This document shows positions 63,412-64,000 of a DNA stretch of 64,000 nt, one piece after another. Each line of letters begins with the position of its first letter. The first letter of the stretch is position 1. Position numbers and translations under genes: made by a program. The DNA is from Blastomonas ursincola (GTDB lineage: Bacteria; Pseudomonadota; Alphaproteobacteria; Sphingomonadales; Sphingomonadaceae), in contig NZ_VDES01000002.1 of NCBI RefSeq assembly GCF_013607875.1, positions 977,122-1,041,121 of the forward strand. The letters are read 5' to 3'. The notes beneath the pieces were generated by a model. The model was not told the origin of the DNA. It searched no databases and saw only the letters and a list, made by a program, of their open reading frames with translations.

Positions 63412-63957
63412 ATGATCGGACGTCAGGTTCCCAATGTCTGCCTCAAGACGCGCGTGCGCGACGACAGCATCGAAGGCCCCAACCCCTTCCGTTGGGAAGA
63501 CAAGCTCACCGGCGATCTGGTCGCCGGCAAGCGCGTGGTCATCTTCTCGCTGCCCGGCGCGTTCACCCCGACCTGCTCGAACTCGCAGGTTCCGGGCTTC
63601 GAAGCCATGTACGACGATTTCCGCGCCGAAGGCATCGACGAAATCTACTGCGTGTCGGTCAACGACGCATTCGTGATGTACCAGTGGGGCAAGTCGCTGG
63701 GCGTCGAGAAGGTCAAGCTGCTTCCCGATGGTTCGGCCGACTTCACCCGCCGCATGGGCATGCTGATCCGCAAGGACCATGTCGGTTTCGGTGAGCGCAG
63801 CTGGCGCTATGCGATGGTCGTCGACAATGGCGTGATCACCGACTGGTTCGAAGAGCCGGGCATCAACGACCATGGCCTGGACAACGATCCCTATGGCGAA
63901 ACCGCTCCGGAAAACGTGCTGGCCAAGATCAAGGCGAAGCAGCCCGAACTGGCCTGA
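63412..63957 (+). CDS. Peroxiredoxin (Prx5-type)
   Basis: This 181-residue protein has the peroxidatic Cys in LPGAFTPTCSNSQVPGFEAM, the Prx5/AhpE-like signature, and WRYAMVVDNGVITDWFEEPG. It reduces hydrogen and alkyl peroxides with a thiol such as glutathione or thioredoxin. Two further Cys (VCLKT and YCVSV) might act as resolving residues. The ATG at 63412 follows AAGGAG. About 200 bases upstream should contain its promoter; no regulator site was recognised. Confidence 0.93.
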   Translation: MIGRQVPNVCLKTRVRDDSIEGPNPFRWEDKLTGDLVAGKRVVIFSLPGAFTPTCSNSQVPGFEAMYDDFRAEGIDEIYCVSVNDAFVMYQWGKSLGVEKVKLLPDGSADFTRRMGMLIRKDHVGFGERSWRYAMVVDNGVITDWFEEPGINDHGLDNDPYGETAPENVLAKIKAKQPELA

Positions 63958-64000
63958 GCCGACTGACAGACGAAATCCCTAGACGGGTCGCAAGCGGGGG

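Overview
This 64 kb window is a GC-rich alphaproteobacterial chromosome segment, almost certainly from the Sphingomonadaceae (Sphingomonas, Sphingopyxis or Blastomonas type). The support is ChpT next to a CheA, RpoH with the RpoH box, the complex I accessory subunit NDUFA12, a DksA paralogue lacking the zinc cysteines, a large TonB-dependent receptor, and several dispersed palindromic repeats of the kind common in sphingomonads. No tRNA, rRNA, CRISPR array, prophage or transposase gene was seen. The species assignment is inference.

Layout. 1-5.8 kb: the start of cheA (cut by the window edge), chpT, a JAMM peptidase divergent from an RluA/RluD pseudouridine synthase, rpoH, NDUFA12, a DUF2155 protein and aat. 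5.9-13.1 kb: prfB, a lipoprotein methyltransferase, a nitronate-monooxygenase-like flavoprotein, acyl-CoA dehydrogenase, a CaiB/BaiF CoA-transferase, PilZ and DksA-like regulators. 13.6-21.7 kb: a Ser/Gly-rich surface protein with a PEP-CTERM-like tail, serS, a TonB receptor, an aldo/keto reductase and a dicarboxylate symporter. 21.9-32.3 kb: glmM, a DUF1272 protein, a ThiD-VOC fusion, Fe-SOD, two exported unknowns, the overlapping operon dapF-mtaB-ftsY-yciB, and a GGDEF-EAL protein. 32.7-37 kb: ffh-rpsP-rimM-trmD-rplS, with a VapBC-type toxin-antitoxin pair inserted between rimM and trmD.

37-48.5 kb: a TPR/2OG-Fe(II) oxygenase, asd, marR-emrA-emrB divergent from an isomerase/hydrolase pair, a bestrophin, an M2 peptidase and a tail-anchored coiled-coil protein. 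48.6-53.7 kb: ArsR, beta-carbonic anhydrase and a frameshifted SulP transporter, then amn and a YbjN-like secreted protein. 53.7-58 kb: the rpsF-rpsR-rplI operon, a diguanylate cyclase and a phosphotransferase-DUF6285 fusion. 58-64 kb: fabD-fabG-acpP-fabF-mltG, a small membrane protein and a peroxiredoxin.

Most of the window is core housekeeping: translation, SRP targeting, fatty acid synthesis, cell wall and lysine/DAP synthesis. The unusual parts are (i) the toxin-antitoxin pair inside a ribosomal operon, with essential trmD start-stop coupled to the toxin; (ii) a perfect palindromic repeat read in frame inside mtaB, with a sister copy upstream of thiD; (iii) the low-complexity surface protein with a sorting-like tail; (iv) a flavoprotein with an Fe-S-like cysteine cluster; and (v) a single-base homopolymer frameshift in the SulP gene of an apparent bicarbonate/CO2 module. 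Start sites were trimmed by hand from ribosome binding sites and family alignment from memory; no database search was run.
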